A stretch of 64,000 nt of DNA, taken from positions 1,860,001 to 1,924,000 of the forward strand of contig JACCLO010000012.1 in the NCBI GenBank assembly GCA_029448655.1, in the 5' to 3' direction. The notes beneath the pieces were generated by a model. That model was not told where the DNA came from. It did not search any database and saw only the letters and a list, made by a program, of their open reading frames with translations. This document shows, piece after piece, positions 55,107 through 64,000 of this stretch. How positions within the stretch are numbered: the first letter of the stretch is position 1; every line of letters starts with the position of its first letter. The DNA is from Wolfiporia cocos. Lineage: Eukaryota > Basidiomycota > Agaricomycetes > Polyporales > Phaeolaceae. The translations under genes and the position numbers were made by a program.

Positions 55107-55491
55107 TGGGCAGCATCACGTGATCAGCCAAGTGGAAAGTGGAAGTGGAAGTGGAATGAGTGACGGCTCCCACAGGATAGTTGCAGGTTTCGCTCGCAAA
55201 CGTCGCGGACTCTGCTTCGCAGCATCCAGCGGTATGCGATATGAGTTCCAAATACGTAGACTGGCTGGAGGGCTGAGAATCGGTTCAAACAGTGTGACGC
55301 TCCGTGACACGAGCTGTGACACATCTGTCGTAAGCATCACAGCGACCCGGTTGTGCCGTTTCGGAGCTCTCTTGTCTGGAGTCTTTGAACAAACGAATAG
55401 CTGTGCCGCATAACCTTGCTAATTCGACGAAATACTGGTCTTCTGTCTTATATAGCACCTACGTCACTCAACAAAATTTCCGCACCGCGTC
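55107..55491. promoter_or_regulatory. NAB2 upstream region
   Basis: 385 bp before the NAB2 ATG. GTGGAAGTGGAAGTGGAA near 55135 is a short 6-bp tandem. TTATATAGCACC at about 55448 is a likely TATA-like box 45 bp upstream of the ATG. Confidence 0.4.
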
Positions 55492-57691
55492 ATGGCTTTC
55501 GGACTGACCATTGGGACAGAGCGGGCTACAGCTCTCCAGGTGCGTTCTCTTGAACCTATGATATAACAACTATTGACTGATGATATGCTAGACATCGATC
55601 CAAGATGAGCTCATGAAGCGGGGCTACAGCCCAGATGCAGGTATGTATGGCTCCCGCATGTTTGTAATGTCTGCTAATCGCTTTCAGACCCAGTTATGGC
55701 AGAATACATCACCATTATGATCATTAACAACAAAACACCAGGCAGGTCCCGGTATATTCTACGCAGAATCGAATACTGACGCCCCCCCAGCCCAAATCAC
55801 CCTGGAATTGGAGGATTGTGAGTCTTCACATGCCGCATTTTGGAGTTGTCGCTGATCATCCCGACACAGTGATTGGTTCGGACTTCGGTAGCTACTCTTC
55901 ATTTAAGCCCAGCGAATCTCACTGACACGAAGCGTGGTCAGACTCGAGCTTCGTCGACTGGTTATTCACAGAGGCCGCAAAGGGCGCGCCAGTGTCGGAC
56001 GCGCCAACCGCCGAGGCCTCCACGTCCGCTCAGCCCACCGTCCGCGACTCTCCACCACACACGGGCGATAATGCACGACGTCCCCCGAGCGGGCCCCGCT
56101 CGAGCGCACCACTGTACCAGCAAGCCCTCTCGCAAGCACTACCATCCCCGACGCCCTCAGCGCAGAAGCGCACCGCCTCTGCACGCTCGCCTTCCCCCAC
56201 CGGACACGCGAACAAGTCGCGGAGGACGGACCTTCCGACCGGTCCGCGCGCGATGCTCCGCGACGGCGGGGCCGCGCAGCAAGGCGGCGGCGGTGGCGGC
56301 GGCAACACGCGGAGCCTGCTCGACCGCATGGGCCCCGCACGCGGCGGGAACACGCCGTTCGGGCAGGACGACATCCAGGCGCGGATCGACAACATCACGG
56401 GCGGGTCGCCCGATCCGAACATGATGATGATGGGGCCAGGGTTCCCGATGAACGGAATGAACGGGATGGACATGGCCGCGATGGGGATGACGAATCCGAT
56501 GCTGCTGCAGGAGATGATGATGAACCAGATGGCGCTCATGGCGCAGATGGCAGGGGCGATGGGCATCATGGGGCCCAATGCGGGGCAGTTCATGAATGGT
56601 GGGTTCCCCATGCAGCCGGATATGGCCATGTTCAACGGGGGCATGAATGGGATGCAGCCCATGGGCGGTATGGAGGGAGGTGGTGGCCGAGGAAGGGGCC
56701 GGGGAAGGGGCGGATCGCGAGGTGCGGGGCGTGGGCGAGGCGGCGCGCACAACGTCGCACATCAAGAAATTACGAGCGAGGCCTCGCCCGCTCCCGCTCC
56801 TGCTCCTGCACCAGCAGCGCCTACACCCGTCAATCCGATGGTGGCGCCGACGCCCGTGCTAGCTGCTGCAGCTGTTCCGCCTGTCTCAGTCTCGCCGGCT
56901 GCCGCTGCAGCCGCGCAATCGCGCTCTGGCTTCGTTCCACCCCAGCGGCCACAATCGCCCACGCTGTGCAAGTTCGGGCTCAAGTGCACGAATCCCGTGT
57001 GCCGATATTCGCACCCATCGCCCGTCGCAACGCCGGAAAGCGGAGTCGTGCTCAGCAACGAGGCTTGCGAGAACGGCAAAAACTGCAAGGACAAGGATTG
57101 TATCAAGGCACATGTCAGCCCGGCTGTGCTCAACCCGAACGGTATGTTACTTTTGACCATGTAAACGAAGTGATTCTGACACTCCTGCTATTAGCCGTAG
57201 AGCATATGAAGCCGAACGCCTATGTCTCGCCACCGCCACCCATCGCCCACTCCCACTCCCACTCGCAAACGCCCTGTCGATATGGTCTTAACTGCACGCG
57301 CCCGAACTGTACCTTCTCCCATCCTCCCCGCCCTTCAAGTGCCAGCTCCACGACGCCCTGCAAGTTCGGCGCAGCCTGCACGCGCGCAACATGTCCCTTC
57401 CAGCATCCACCAGGGCGCGTCCTGCCTTCGACGTTCCACCGCGGCCTTTCGACGAGCGGACCTATAGTCAGCGTGCTGACACCCGACACCGGCTCAATGG
57501 GCGGGCAGAGCCAGAACAAAAGCGTGACGTTCAACAGGCCGGCCGGCGCGAAAAGCGCGGCGGAGCTGGAGCAGAAGTTGAAGGAGATGGAGGAGAAGAA
57601 GAGCCAGGCAGAGAAGGCGGTTGCACAGGCGGAGGCCGCTGCCGCTGCCGGCAAGGATGACGCCACAAAATCTGTGGCTATCAGCGCATGA
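55492..57691 (+). CDS. NAB2: NAB2-like poly(A)-binding CCCH zinc-finger protein
   Basis: Nab2 binds poly(A) tails in the nucleus and supports mRNA export and tail-length control. Seven exons: 55492-55539, 55592-55640, 55688-55741, 55791-55817, 55870-55887, 55942-57141, 57195-57691. The N-terminal PWI-like fold is MAFGLTIGTERATALQTSIQ, then KRGYSPDADPVMAEYITIM and ITLELEDLIGSDF. The middle is Met/Gly/Asn-rich (MMMMGPGFPMNGMNG) with an RGG-like stretch (GRGRGRGRGGSRGAGRGRGG). Four CCCH fingers follow: CKFGLKCTNPVCRYSH, CENGKNCKDKDCIKAH, CRYGLNCTRPNCTFSH, CKFGAACTRATCPFQH. A coiled-coil-like Glu/Lys/Ala tail ends the protein. Intron 3 uses a GC donor (CAG|GCAGGT), required to keep the frame into AQITLE. 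Confidence 0.9.
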
Positions 57692-59591
57692 GGGTGGTGA
57701 ATGTCCGTCGCGCCCTGGTAGCTGCAAATAGCTAGCAGTTGCCAACAATACTGCATCGGTGCCTGCGGACGAACAACACGCTAACTGTACTATATGTGTC
57801 TACGAATGCCGTGCTTTGATAGTGTTATTAGTCTTCGTCGATGTGCTTATTTACTACAGCTATTGCTGTGGAGGGTGCTAATCAATAGACGATTAATGGC
57901 AGGCCGTCCGTACAACGTACGGAAGGCCGACCTCACCCTCCTCCCCTGTTTGTCTGGCCCACCCACTATCTCTTGCAAGACGAATCTCGCACGTAAGATC
58001 TCCTTAACGCGTTAGATGGGCCGAATGTGCATGTCCGAGGTGGCATTGGCAGCGTGACAATAAGCAAGCACATCAGCTCGAGAGCCAGCTCGCCTAAGCA
58101 CTTACTGTTAGTCGTTCAGATCATGATATGTTGGACAGTACCATTATGCCAACGTTCAAGCATCGCAAATGAGAATGCCGTGTATCGCTCGAGCAGCCGG
58201 TGCTCATAACCTGTTAAATCAACAGGTTATGAGCCCTGGTCGCTGAAGACAACGTGGGCACTGCGTTCGTTGCATAATTGCTTTGTGATATGCCCTAAGT
58301 ATACTTGCATCGCCGCGTCTATGATATCAGCACAACCAGTGAATGGGACTCACACAGATTTGCCATTATGTAGCCTTCATAGATGGGCTCTGTAGTGTGG
58401 TTCGTGTGGATTGTCAGTCCAAATGATTGATGATGGACACCGTGCTAAACCCTTAGTGCTTATTCAGTCCTGCCAAAAATTGATTGACGCATGCCTGTAC
58501 ATTCACCATACAGCCTGTCAAAATCACAGATTGTGAAACGAGGAAAGCAATTACAGTCCTCACGGTTCATGAAATACTCTGGCCAGGACGGCTACCCGCT
58601 TTTATAGAGCATGTCGGAGCGAAGGATTGAGTGAACTGTTCAGTAGGCCTGATGTTCGCTAGAGCATAAGAAGGCACCAGGAGGGCGCGACATCAGCTCA
58701 GTCAATCCACATCCACCTCTATTGAAAGCAAGTAGCGGCATCGACGAACTGCTTCCAACTTGTACGACTGCGAGCACAATTGTGGCGCTCGGAAGTTCAA
58801 GCCTTGCGTCTGCTGCGTTACACGTGGAGCGCTATTACAGTGCGGTTACGATTGTTCATTTTAAGATCTAGATGTCCTATGCACATTGGCTATCCGATGA
58901 GCCCGACAAGACTATGGTGGCCAGACTTTTGAGATGAGAAAGTAAGATTAGCTGACCTATTGTCGGTAGGATCTATAGCCCGTCGGTGAGTAGTCAAATA
59001 TACTTGCGCATGACTGAACCTGTAATGATGGATATTAGAGATCGTATCGCGCCCGCGCTTGGATTGAAGCGCAGGTTACATTTGCACCAGCCGCCGCCGC
59101 ATGCTGCTGTGTTGCCGTCGCAGCCAATATCCGCTTGTATTTTGATATTCGGAACGGCAACGGCAGGCGTTGCACCATGTAGTCGACGACTCGACATGCA
59201 AGCTTAGTGGGCTCGGCGATCGGCAACCTGCGCCACACGGTGTGATCGACTCAGTTCTTGTTCCCAATATGGTAATCCCTTTGAATGCCCAACCCGAGCA
59301 TTCTCCTAAGCCACCGAGAAGAGGAGTACCTTTGTGCTCGTTGTAGTCTGACGCATCGAAGCTCACTAACGCAGTCATGGCGTGGATAGGTAGGGGATAT
59401 AAGAAAAGCTGATGGCGGATGTACGAGTCTATCGTTGGCCAGTTGCCTCTGCCAGTAACCCGCCCGACACTGCAACTGTCCGCTTTCAGTGCAACGCCGC
59501 CACCACCAGGCTTTCCTCCTCAAAGAATTCTATTTGACGGCTAACTAGTCCGCGGGTTCAAATCCTTGCCACCGAAGCACGAATATCCAGA
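57692..59591. other. 1.9-kb intergenic region, no supported gene
   Basis: Contains the hairpin at 58202-58234. Short frames on both strands, including a 100-codon minus frame at 59076-59378, have no recognisable domain or signal. GGGTTCAAATCC near 59550 resembles a tRNA T-arm but has no 5' half. Confidence 0.4.
58202..58234. repeat. Perfect 14-bp inverted repeat (hairpin)
   Basis: GCTCATAACCTGTT and AACAGGTTATGAGC are separated by five bases. It lies about 510 bp after the NAB2 stop. Could form a strong hairpin in DNA or RNA; no U-run follows. Confidence 0.85.
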
Positions 59592-60022
59592 ATGTTCCTT
59601 CGCCTGCTTCACATTTTTGCGCTCCTTTTGATTGCTACGTCCCTCGGTATGTTCTTCGCGTTATAATTTGTGTCTGAATGCTGATATCAAAATCATTCAG
59701 CTCTTGCGTCACCATTGGCAGCGCCACAGCCACAGCCGATCGATTCTACAATTGCAAATGTCATTGCTAGCAACAAGAACATGGGCTGTTCAGGCCCATC
59801 GGGATGTGCAGCGGTCAGTTGACCCGTCTCATCTCAGAAGCACATATTCTAAATTTCCGTTCTCCGGTTACTGACTAGGCACAGAGTGCAAACGGCACAA
59901 CAAACGCCACCAATATCCTCGCTGCCTCAAGCGCTCTCTCATTAACACCATCCCACTCGTCAGGCGCGCTGGTCGCTGCCGTAGCGGTTGCGGGTGGCTT
60001 GTCTGTCATTGGGCTTCTATGA
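59592..60022 (+). CDS. Small secreted, probably GPI-anchored protein
   Basis: Three exons (59592-59646, 59701-59813, 59879-60022) encode about 103 residues. The N-terminus MFLRLLHIFALLLIATSLA is a clear signal peptide. The short Ser/Ala/Thr-rich mature part has two Cys (GCSGPSGCAA) and two N-glycosylation sites (NGT, NAT). The C-terminus is a hydrophobic tail (ALVAAVAVAGGLSVIGLL) after SHSSG, the usual arrangement for GPI attachment. No family recognised. Introns are GT-AG, 54 and 65 bp, and keep the frame. Confidence 0.7.
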
Positions 60023-60248
60023 AGTGATTGCGATCTCATTGCACTTGGGCCGCCTTGGCATTGGCATTGGACCGTCGATCACAGCAGCATAAGCGTGGAC
60101 AGCCATCTTACATTCTATGTATCTACTTATACCATACCCACACTGTAGCCTAGATTGTATAATACACCTTGCGTCTGTTGTACACGCCTGGCGACAGACA
60201 CTTCTACCTAATGGATGAGTAGCTGAAAAACAAGCACGTATCACAGAT

Positions 60249-62029
60249 TCACAGTCCGGCTAGGAAGCCTTCCTCGCCGACTGTTCCAACGATGTGACCG
60301 CCACCATCAATCTCCATGCAGCCGATATCATCTCGTCCCTCTTCCTTGAGAAACCCACCCACCTCGCGGATTGGCTTACCCTCCCTCCATTCCGTGATCA
60401 TGTCCTCGCCCACTGCTCGCAGCCATTCGACGGTTGGCTTCGTGACCCATCTCGTAACGCCCAGCCCTCCCGTGCTTTCAAACCAGCCCAGGTGCCCACC
60501 ACCCCGCGTCGTGACCGTCACTACATACTCGTTCTCGCCACACGCATACGGTGGCTCTGCGCGCACAATCGGGTCATCCAGGTCGTTGATGGCCAGGAAG
60601 GGCACGCGCACGCCGTGCAGCACGGTGTGGCACGATGCCCACTGGTAGTAGTGCAGCGCGGTGGGCAGCGGGAAGGGCGGGGACGACCCGCCGATGACGC
60701 GTGTCATGTGCTGGTCGAACAGCCGGATCGGCGGCTTCTCGAGGGCGAGGGTGGGCTGCAGTGCCGCCGCGACAGGGTGCGAAGTGAACTGGGAGAGCGC
60801 GTGCGCGTGCTGCCGGATGATGTTCTGCAGGTTCTGGCCCATGCCTGAGGAGTAGACCATGCGATGGAACCAGCTGCCTTCTATTCTGTGCATTGCGTGT
60901 ACATGATCAACATGCGGATCGATTGGGGAAGCGAATGGGTGCGCAAGGGTACGTACTTCTCGCTGTTCACGACCAGATCCCATGGCTAGAACCCACAAGG
61001 GTGGTCATAAGTCTCGCGCATCTCCATCTATCGCCAGAGATAGAACCAAAGTAAATACATACACATCCCAGCACACATCCCGCAATCATCCTCGAGTGCT
61101 CACGTTCCTCGGCGAGGTAACGCGTTAGGACGTTGGCGCCGAGCGAGAAGCCTACACCAATCAACGGAGCCTTTGGATAGCGCTTTCTGAGATAGAAGAC
61201 GGCCACGCGTATGTCGTCTGTATGCCCGGCGGAATAGAGCTGAGGACTAGTGAGGGGTACTCCAGCACCTACGGGATTCTTTAGGACCTCCGATCAGGAA
61301 GTGTCGGAAGGAGATCACGTACAGCCGCGGAAGTTAACTACGACACCCCTGTAGCCGAGGCCACCGCGCTCGACAGGTGTGCATGCAGGGTTCAGCACCG
61401 CGCGGACGTAGGACTCATACGACCCTGAGGAGAGGTTTAAAGTTCGGCTTCGAGTAGGGAAGTGTGAACTTACCGCCCGTGAGTCCGTGTAGGACCACAA
61501 CAATCGGCGCATCGTCTCGCAACTTACGCTCAGATATCGATGGAGTGAAATCTAGACCTCTAATCAGGTGTAAGCAGACCAGCGCATGAGACCTAGCACG
61601 TAGTCGAGGAACCGTACATCGTTCCCCCGTCTACAGTGCGTAACAATGTCCTGAACGTTGGGGTAAGATCTGTCGGTCCTAGCTCTATGCAGAAATGTCG
61701 TCAAATACCTGTCGTATTCCACTTTGTCTATCTTGGAGAAATCGCCAAGGACGCAGTAAGCTACCTGGAGGTGACCACTACCACGCATACAGTTATAATT
61801 ACAATTCTCCAATACGACATGAACGCGTTCACTTGAAAAGCCACCATGCGGGCAGGAATTCCTCGAGAAGACTTGGGCAACGCGACTCGACGAACGTCCT
61901 CAGAGACTCGTGCCGCACTTCTTTTGAATGCGGCGACGCCTTGACTGTAATGGTCGTAGGCTTATCGGCGTAGTATAACTTTGGAAAGAAGTGTGCCGCT
62001 GAGTATAGCAGACTGAGCAGCGCACCCAT
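60249..62029 (-). CDS. EMB8/YheT-type alpha/beta hydrolase, copy 1
   Basis: The family includes yeast Eht1/Eeb1 (medium-chain ethyl-ester synthase/esterase) and animal ABHD1/3 lipases. The N-terminus MGALLSLLYSAAHFFPKLYY is a membrane-anchor-like segment. Then come ESLRTFVESRCPSLL, GHLQVAYCVLGDFSKIDKVE, RTVDGGTIGLDFTP, APIVVVLHGLTGGSYESYVR and VVVNFRGCAGVPLTSPQLYS. The nucleophile elbow is GVGFSLGANVL; PWDLVVNSEK, FLAINDLDDPIV (acid) and GGGHLGWFE (His) complete the triad. Eight exons join in frame with short GT-AG introns; the stop is at 60249. Divergent from a close paralogue at 62804. Confidence 0.88.
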
Positions 62030-62803
62030 GGCTCAAGCGCTCAAGACCCAGGTACTGTGCGGATGATGATGGGACCGGTCGCAGTATGGCAGCTCAGACC
62101 AACCGCGGTGGCAGATTGACGTTAGCGTGGACAATGACCAGGTTTATGCCTCTGGTTAGCCACCTCAAGGAGAGAGAGAGAGGGAGAGAGAGCATGAGTA
62201 TGCCCATGTCTACTCAGCTTTTCCATGGTCCCGACAGGATATTCTGACATACGGAGACTCGGACCAGAAGTGCATGTGATATCTCCGGACGGATGCTGTC
62301 TAATCATATCCTAAAAACGTTCCTGGTGGCTTGGAATGTCGAACGAAACATCACATCTCGGATAAGATATGGATTTTGCAAAACACTGGTTTGTCAAGCG
62401 AGATGAGTAGAAAATACCGGACGGTGGCGGCGGGAGTTCCCAACACAATGCGAACGGCGACGTGACTGCGAACGGCGACGTGACTGACGCGTACTGTCAC
62501 GTCACACAAGGACTTCAGCCAGACCTGTTTGTTGTTATATCAAGTTTTCAACTGTTGCGTCTATATATCGTCGGCTTTGCTAGTCCTCCTCTTCCATTGC
62601 AGCTGGAATTCAACAGCTTTAGACTAGTTGTGATGACCTGCTAGCCCATATCACGCCTTGATTGACCGATGGCGCTCATCTCAAGTTATCCCCGTATTCG
62701 CGCAACGCCGCAACCCCTTCTGATGTAAATAGCCGTACTCTGGCTTGCGTAGACCGAGGGCGAACGTCTACAAACACCTACCGCGCGGTGTTCCTCTGCA
62801 ACA
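62030..62803. promoter_or_regulatory. Divergent promoter between the two hydrolase copies
   Basis: 774 bp shared by two head-to-head paralogues. It holds an exact 18-bp tandem pair, GCGAACGGCGACGTGACT at 62450-62467 and 62468-62485, followed by CTGTCACGTCACAC. The GACGTGAC/GTCACGTC cores resemble bZIP (ATF/CREB) sites. A GAGA microsatellite lies at about 62171-62192. Confidence 0.5.
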
Positions 62804-64000
62804 ATGGTCTCATTCATCGTCCTCGGCGTAGTGCCCGCGGCCCTCGCAATCCTGCTCAACCTCTTCTTTAGCCGATACTTCCGTCCCAAGCTGTATTTCG
62901 CGGAATCACCTGTCTCCGTAACTGTAAAGGACTCGCCAGGATCGAAGAAAGCGAAGCAAGAGTCCCTGCGGACATTCATCGAGACCAGGTGCCCGAGTCT
63001 ACTTAGGGAGTTCCGCCCAGTATGGTGGCTATTCAGGTTCGTCAGCTTGCCCAATCAGACGAGGAGCTGTTGGCAACTAGTTACTTCCTGCGTAACGTAG
63101 CGGGCACTTGCAGACCGGGTACTCCGTCGTCGGTGATTTCACCAAGGTGGACAAGGTTGAGTACGAGCGGTGAGCCGGCGTCCGTGAAAATCTCGGCGAG
63201 AATCCTTCTGAGCGCAGGGAACTATGCAGAACATCACTTCGTACAGTAGATGGTGGTACACTGTGAGTAAGCCGATCTGTCTCGATGACTTGGAAGATGG
63301 AATGGGGGGACAAACATTCCTATCATGCACTTCTTGGAACTGTCGGTGGCATGGAGCGAGGCGGCCCAATGGCTGAATTCCGGTTAATCCGTGCAAATGC
63401 CGATAATAGAGCAGCGGGGCCTTTGTGCTTGTGAAACATCGGAAACCCAATACTCTAGCGGGTGAAGCATACAGAACGAAGTTGGGAAACATGAAGACAT
63501 GCGAGCCGCTGAACCTGTGTACTGTGCTTGTGATGTCTCAACCTTCAATTATGATTGCTGGTAGCTCGAAGGGATCTTACCCAACTCTATCAGCTCCTTG
63601 CATACAGTAACTGCACCCAATAGTCAAAGTCTCCGGGGTTGGAGCATCGCGAGAATGCTCTTCCTGTTCAAATTTGTCCTGATCAATGTGCTCAATGCGT
63701 TTGTTGGTTTCACTGTGCAGGGGACTTGATTTCACTCCACCACAATCTGAACGCAAGCTCAGCGATGACACACCCATAGCTGTAGTGCTGCATGGACTGA
63801 CAGGTGGTACGTCGATCACAGCTAGCACTTAGCCAGCCAGGTCAATTGAGGTCCATAGGCTCACACGAGTCGTACGTGCGCGCCGTCCTCGCCCCGGTTT
63901 GCACTCCAAAGGAGCAAGGTGGGCTGGGATATCGCGCGGTCGTCGTCAATTTTCGCGGATGTAAGCCAATATACACTGCACCTCCCTCGTTAGGCTTACT
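62804..64000 (+). CDS. EMB8/YheT-type alpha/beta hydrolase, copy 2, 3' end beyond window
   Basis: Paralogue of the gene at 60249-62029. Visible exons: 62804-63036, 63101-63169, 63230-63262, 63721-63803, 63859-63960; position 63961 starts an intron. Seen: N-terminal membrane segment (FIVLGVVPAALAILLNLFF), ESLRTFIETRCPSLLREF, GHLQTGYSVVGDFTKVDKVE, RTVDGGTLGLDFTP, AVVLHGLTGSHESYVRAVL and GLGYRAVVVNFRG. Exon borders coincide with those of copy 1, which supports a shared origin. Intron 3 is 458 bp against about 55-60 bp in copy 1. The catalytic Ser, Asp and His lie outside the window. Confidence 0.82.

Noticed and set aside
59530..59580. tRNA-like T-arm (GGGTTCAAATCC) followed by TTGCCACC
   Set aside because: No matching 5' half (GGTGGCAA) or A box upstream within tRNA distance, so not a tRNA gene.
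1..64000. CRISPR arrays or bacterial-type operons
   Set aside because: No spaced short direct repeats; the genome is clearly eukaryotic with spliceosomal introns.

Overview
The window is a piece of a filamentous fungal genome, most likely a mushroom-forming basidiomycete (Agaricomycetes). Genes are split by many 50-60 bp introns. The gene set fits: HRD3, EFG1, FCF1, phenylalanine ammonia-lyase, arginine-specific carbamoyl-phosphate synthase, NAB2, a Crinkler-kinase and EMB8/YheT-type hydrolases. The repeats are typical fungal LTR retrotransposons. The species cannot be named from sequence alone.

Layout. 1-4.3 kb: the 5' part of HRD3 (minus strand) and a complete EFG1 (plus strand), divergently placed. 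4.8-8.2 kb: a 3.4-kb DNA transposon without a transposase, carrying a solo LTR. 8.4-11.05 kb: one copy of a segmental duplication with an intact DUF1917-family gene. 11.2-35.8 kb: a repeat island. It holds solo LTRs of several families, many with exact 5-bp target-site duplications (TSDs), CpG-poor decayed coding remnants, and an 11.6-kb Ty3/gypsy chromovirus (21989-33596). The chromovirus was itself hit by a compact LTR element and two solo LTRs. It ends near a head-to-head pair of tRNA-derived SINE-like repeats. 36.0-38.2 kb: the second duplication copy, with the DUF1917 paralogue.

38.7-64 kb: normal gene space. In order: FCF1 (-), PAL (+), a Crinkler-header/kinase gene (-), a fructosyl-amino-acid-oxidase-like flavoenzyme (+), CPA2 (-), NAB2 (+), a small secreted probably GPI-anchored protein (+), and a divergent pair of EMB8/YheT-like alpha/beta hydrolases (- then +, the second cut by the window end).

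The genes do not form one pathway. EFG1 and FCF1 both act in 18S rRNA maturation but are 34 kb apart. The most distinctive content is the chromovirus, whose pol reads protease, dUTPase, RT, RNase H, integrase, chromodomain. Its two nonsense codons, its altered RT active site and its LTR divergence all look like C:G to T:A decay. Further points of interest are the conserved DUF1917 duplication with a shared GC-AG intron, and the Crinkler-kinase with a frameshift in its header domain.
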